A stretch of DNA of 64,000 bases from JABFRJ01 sp033812735 (GTDB lineage: Bacteria > Pseudomonadota > Alphaproteobacteria > Rhizobiales > Hyphomicrobiaceae): the NCBI GenBank assembly GCA_033812735.1, contig JAPXTA010000001.1, positions 44,032 to 108,031 on the forward strand. Reading direction: 5' to 3'. Made by a program: the position numbers and the translations under genes. This document shows, in pieces, positions 62,001 to 64,000 of this stretch; within the stretch, counting starts at the first letter, position 1, and every line of letters starts with the position of its first letter. The notes beneath the pieces were generated by a model. It searched no databases. It worked only from the letters and a program-made list of their open reading frames with translations, and was not told where the DNA came from.

Positions 62001-62801
62001 ATAGAAATGCGCGTCTGGGGTACGCGTCTGAGGGACATTCGAGCCCCACAAGATGATGAACCCCGCATTGTACCAATCGGCACTTTCGGGGACATCGGTC
62101 TGCTCGCCCCAGGTTTGCGGCGAAGCGGGGGGCAGGTCGCAATACCAGTCGTAGAACGACATGCAGACGCCGCCGAGCAAAGAGAGATAGCGAGAGCCTG
62201 CCGCGTAAGACACCATTGACATCGCGGGGATCGGCGAGAAGCCGATGATACGGTCCGGGCCGTATGTTTTTGCGGTGTAGGCGTTCGCCGCACCAATGAT
62301 CTCGGTCACTTCGTCCCACTTGGCGCGAACGAATCCACCGTGGCCGCGCACTTGGATATAGTCGTCGCGCTTCTTCGGGTCCTCGACGATCGATTTCCAG
62401 GCAGCAACGGGAGGCAGCGACTTGCGCGCTTCCCGCCAGTGCCGCAGCAGGCGCGAGCGGATCAAAGGATACTTCACGCGGTTGCCGGAATATAGGTACC
62501 AGCTGTAGCTCGCACCGCGAGAGCAACCGCGGGGCTCGTGATTTGGAAGATCGGGGCGGGTGCGCGGGTAGTCGGTTTGCTGAGTTTCCCAGGTGACGAT
62601 GCCGCCCTTCACGTAGATCTTCCACGAACACGAACCGGTGCAGTTGGCGCCGTGCGTCGAGCGCACGATCTTGTCGTGCTGCCACCGCTTGCGATAGCCA
62701 TCCTCCCAGCCGCGGTCTTCGTTGGTTGTGACGCCGTGACCGTCTGAGAACGTCTCTGTCGCTCTCTTGAAGAACGTCAAGCGGTCAATGAAGTGGCTCA
62801 T
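59037..62801 (-). CDS. narG: Respiratory nitrate reductase alpha subunit (molybdenum)
   Basis: The 1254-aa catalytic subunit reduces nitrate to nitrite on the cytoplasmic side of the membrane. The FS0 cluster ligands are H50, C54, C58 (HGANCTGSC) and C93 (GCSRG), and the molybdenum ligand is Asp222 in YDWYCDLPPASP, the same numbering as E. coli. No Tat signal is present, as expected for NarG-type enzymes. Length is full and no lesion is seen. It begins 28 nt after the small membrane protein gene in the same operon. Confidence 0.97.
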   Translation of the reverse strand: MSHFIDRLTFFKRATETFSDGHGVTTNEDRGWEDGYRKRWQHDKIVRSTHGANCTGSCSWKIYVKGGIVTWETQQTDYPRTRPDLPNHEPRGCSRGASYSWYLYSGNRVKYPLIRSRLLRHWREARKSLPPVAAWKSIVEDPKKRDDYIQVRGHGGFVRAKWDEVTEIIGAANAYTAKTYGPDRIIGFSPIPAMSMVSYAAGSRYLSLLGGVCMSFYDWYCDLPPASPQTWGEQTDVPESADWYNAGFIILWGSNVPQTRTPDAHFYTEARYRGMKSAVICPDYSEAAKFGDIWLSVKQGTDAALAMAMGHVILNEYHVKRQVKYFRDYVRQYSDMPLLVKLVRQNGRLVPDRFVRASDFDAALGEKNNPEWKTVGIDEVSNRIIVPNGSVGFRWGEQGKWNIEEKESSGTATTLRLSLADVKDAFAEVAFPYFGNIEHEHFTHSNHESVLERRVPVKKLNLVDGETLVATVHDLFIANYGVDQGFGGPNVAKSYDEDTPYTPAWAERITGVSRDKIIQVAREFATNAEKTNGRSMVIIGAAMNHWYHADMNYRGVINMLVMCGCVGQSGGGWSHYVGQEKLRPQAGWAPLAFALDWNRPPRQQNSTSFFYTHADQWRYETMQTKDILSPTAPPGPWDGAIIDHNIRAARMGWLPAYPTLTANSLDVAKQAAAAGMEAPAFVANALKSGDLKFAWEDPDDPQNFPRNMFVWRSNLLGSSGKGHEYFLKHLLGTSHGVLGKDLGEEGREKPLEVNWRSDSPRGKLDLLVTLDFRMSTTCVYSDIVLPTATWYEKNDLNTSDMHPFIHPLTNAVDPVWEAKSDWDIYKAIAKAFSRVAPEVLGVEKDVVLTPIMHDAPAEIAQPFEPKDWKKGECEPIPGKTMPAVAVVERDYPNLYKRFTALGPLMEKVGNGIKGIAWKTEHEVENLKHLNGVVTEDGPTKGMARIESDIDAAEVLLMLAPETNGEVAVRSWAALSKTTGRDHVHLASVKEDEKIRFRDVVAQPRKIISAPTWSGLESEKVCYNAGYTNVHELIPWRTLTGRQQLYQDHLWMRAFGEGFCVYRPPIDLKTIKGIQGLKPNGEKEIVLNFITPHQKWGIHSTYTDNLLMLTLSRGGPIVWLSENDAKKAGIVDNDWVESYNANGALVARAVVSQRMKDGTLFMYHAQEKIVNVPGSEMTGQRGGIHNSVTRAVLKPTHMIGGYAQLAYGFNYYGTIGTNRDEFVVVRKLNKVDWLEGPYDGRHGPIARHANTTAAE

Positions 62802-62829
62802 TCTCTATCTCCCTCGGACGGATTCTTGG

Positions 62830-63252
62830 TCAATTCAGTTTGCTCGGGCCGAAGCATGTGAAGGCTCGACAGGCGACAGCGGCGATCGTGAGCCAGACGA
62901 ACAAGCGGAGCGTCATTGCGACGACCGTGCGCGGTTCGTACGGGCCGCCGGAGGCGATATGAGCGGCAAATGCAATGCCGACCGCAGCTATGGCGACCGT
63001 GAGAAGCACAGCGCCCTTTGCCGCCCAACGGCTCCTCATGAGCAGGCCGATCCCCACGGCGATATAGAGAGCACCTGTTGTGAAGTTGAACCAGAGCACG
63101 AAGCCGACGACGTTTCCGGCTGCGGTGCGTGGCGCGTCGCTGCCGAACAGCACCTGTCCGCCCGACAGCAACGTCATGATGCCAAAGCCAATCGCTACGA
63201 CTCCCGCGATGACTAACAGGCTGTTGCTTGCGCGTGGGAGGGTCTCGTTCAT
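62830..63252 (-). CDS. Small membrane protein between narK and narG, 140 aa
   Basis: ATG at 63252 (MNETLPRASNSLLVIAGVVA), overlapping the narK stop by one base. Four membrane helices (about 10-32, 46-68, 76-97, 108-130). Cys pair near the end. It is not a standard nar subunit and I do not recognise the family. Co-transcription with narK and narG implies a role in nitrate respiration or transport. Confidence 0.7.
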   Translation of the reverse strand: MNETLPRASNSLLVIAGVVAIGFGIMTLLSGGQVLFGSDAPRTAAGNVVGFVLWFNFTTGALYIAVGIGLLMRSRWAAKGAVLLTVAIAAVGIAFAAHIASGGPYEPRTVVAMTLRLFVWLTIAAVACRAFTCFGPSKLN

Positions 63253-64000
63253 TAGACAGCTCCCTTGGCAATCGGGCCGCCTGTTCCCGTCCCGCCGCGC
63301 TCGATATCGAAGAGAAGACCGCCGCGGCGCGTGTAGAACCACCACGTCACACCGATGCAGCTGATGTAGAAGACGAGGAAGCCGTAGAGCGCGGCATCAG
63401 CCCCGCCTGTCGCGGAGATCGAAGTGCCGAAGCTCTTCGGTATGAAGAAAGCCCCATAGGCTGCGATAGCGGACGTGAATCCGATGATGGCAGCTGCTTC
63501 TTTGTCCGATTGGCGGACGCGCTCAGAGGGATTTAGGCCTGGTTCGAGCCGCGCGACTTCTTTGCGCATGATCGCTGGGATCATCTGGAACGTTGAGGCG
63601 TTGCCAACTCCTGTTGCAGCGAAGAGGAACAGGAAGCTGGCAAAGAAGACCGGGAACGACGACGCACTCCCCTTCATGCCGATCGCGTATAAGATGCCGA
63701 CTACACCGGCACTCATCGCGATGAAAACCCAAAATGTGATCCTGCCGCCGCCTATGCGATCACAAGGCTTACCGGCGACCGCACGGGCGACCGCGCCGAC
63801 AAGCGGTCCTAGGAACGCGTATTTCAGCGCATCGATCTCTGGGTAGAGGATTTTGGACAGCAGTGGAAAGGCCGCGGAAAACCCGATGAACGATCCGAAC
63901 GTGCCGGTGTAGAGCCAGCACATGATCCAGTTGTGAGTGCGCCGGAATATTACCGACTGATCCGCAAAGCTCGCCTTCATACTCGCGATGTCGTTCATGC
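63252..64000 (-). CDS. narK: NarK-family nitrate/nitrite transporter, C-terminal half (continues past the window)
   Basis: The visible 248 residues match the second half of NarK: HNWIMCWLYTGTFGSFIGFS, YAFLGPLVGAVARAVAGKPC, GVGNASTFQMIPAIM and GAFFIPKSFGTSISATGG, six membrane helices in all. An internal Met at 63998 is not the true start, since in NarK this segment follows a first six-helix half. The gene may be a single NarK or the end of a NarK1-NarK2 fusion. First gene in the visible nar operon. Confidence 0.9.
   Translation of the reverse strand, partial: MNDIASMKASFADQSVIFRRTHNWIMCWLYTGTFGSFIGFSAAFPLLSKILYPEIDALKYAFLGPLVGAVARAVAGKPCDRIGGGRITFWVFIAMSAGVVGILYAIGMKGSASSFPVFFASFLFLFAATGVGNASTFQMIPAIMRKEVARLEPGLNPSERVRQSDKEAAAIIGFTSAIAAYGAFFIPKSFGTSISATGGADAALYGFLVFYISCIGVTWWFYTRRGGLLFDIERGGTGTGGPIAKGAV

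Overview
The window looks like one replicon of a GC-rich alphaproteobacterium, probably Hyphomicrobiales. The signs are a LexA box of the GAAC-N7-GAAC type before umuD, an RPA-type replication initiator, a membrane-bound narGHJI operon, and dense ATGA-overlapping gene strings. About two thirds (1 to ~44.4 kb) is an integrated plasmid-like mobile element whose left end lies outside the window. The rest (~44.5-64 kb) appears to be chromosomal.

Left accessory zone (1-12.4 kb): small hypotheticals; an E2-only (short type II) CBASS operon (CD-NTase, E2-like protein, HNH-SAVED effector); a divergent, translationally coupled operon (sigma-70-like protein, 134-aa protein, ImmA/IrrE protease) that may control the CBASS; an XRE regulator with a palindromic operator; an AbiEi/AbiEii pair; and an SOS-box-controlled umuDC in which UmuD lacks both catalytic residues.

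Transfer and maintenance zone (12.4-27.5 kb): relaxase and MobC with a candidate oriT that folds as a three-way junction; a methyltransferase inside a string of tiny coupled ORFs that reuse a stop/SD/start cassette; a VirD4-like coupling protein among membrane proteins; ParA plus a ribbon-helix-helix partner with centromere-like repeats; and RepA preceded by eight iterons.

Cargo and integration zone (27.5-44.5 kb, more AT-rich): two CFI-box-CTERM proteins; a tyrosine recombinase beside two inverted core-like sites (candidate invertible switch); a DotA/TraY-family protein; a standalone Hint (intein-like) protein; and two large serine recombinases. The second recombinase ends inside the 3' end of a tRNA-Arg(CCG) gene, which marks the probable attachment site.

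Chromosomal side: a Dlt-like extracellular acylation cluster (an AMP-ligase fused to a carrier domain, a second AMP-ligase broken by an amber codon, a DltD-like SGNH protein with a frameshift at a G9 tract, a 50-aa microprotein ending in FRYQQF, and an MBOAT acyltransferase), followed by an autotransporter with ~300-bp tandem repeats and two apparent frameshifts. The last 10 kb is a respiratory nitrate reductase operon on the minus strand (narK C-terminal half, a small membrane protein, narG, narH, narJ, narI, a parvulin-type PPIase, a small Cys-ended protein, a hemerythrin-like protein).
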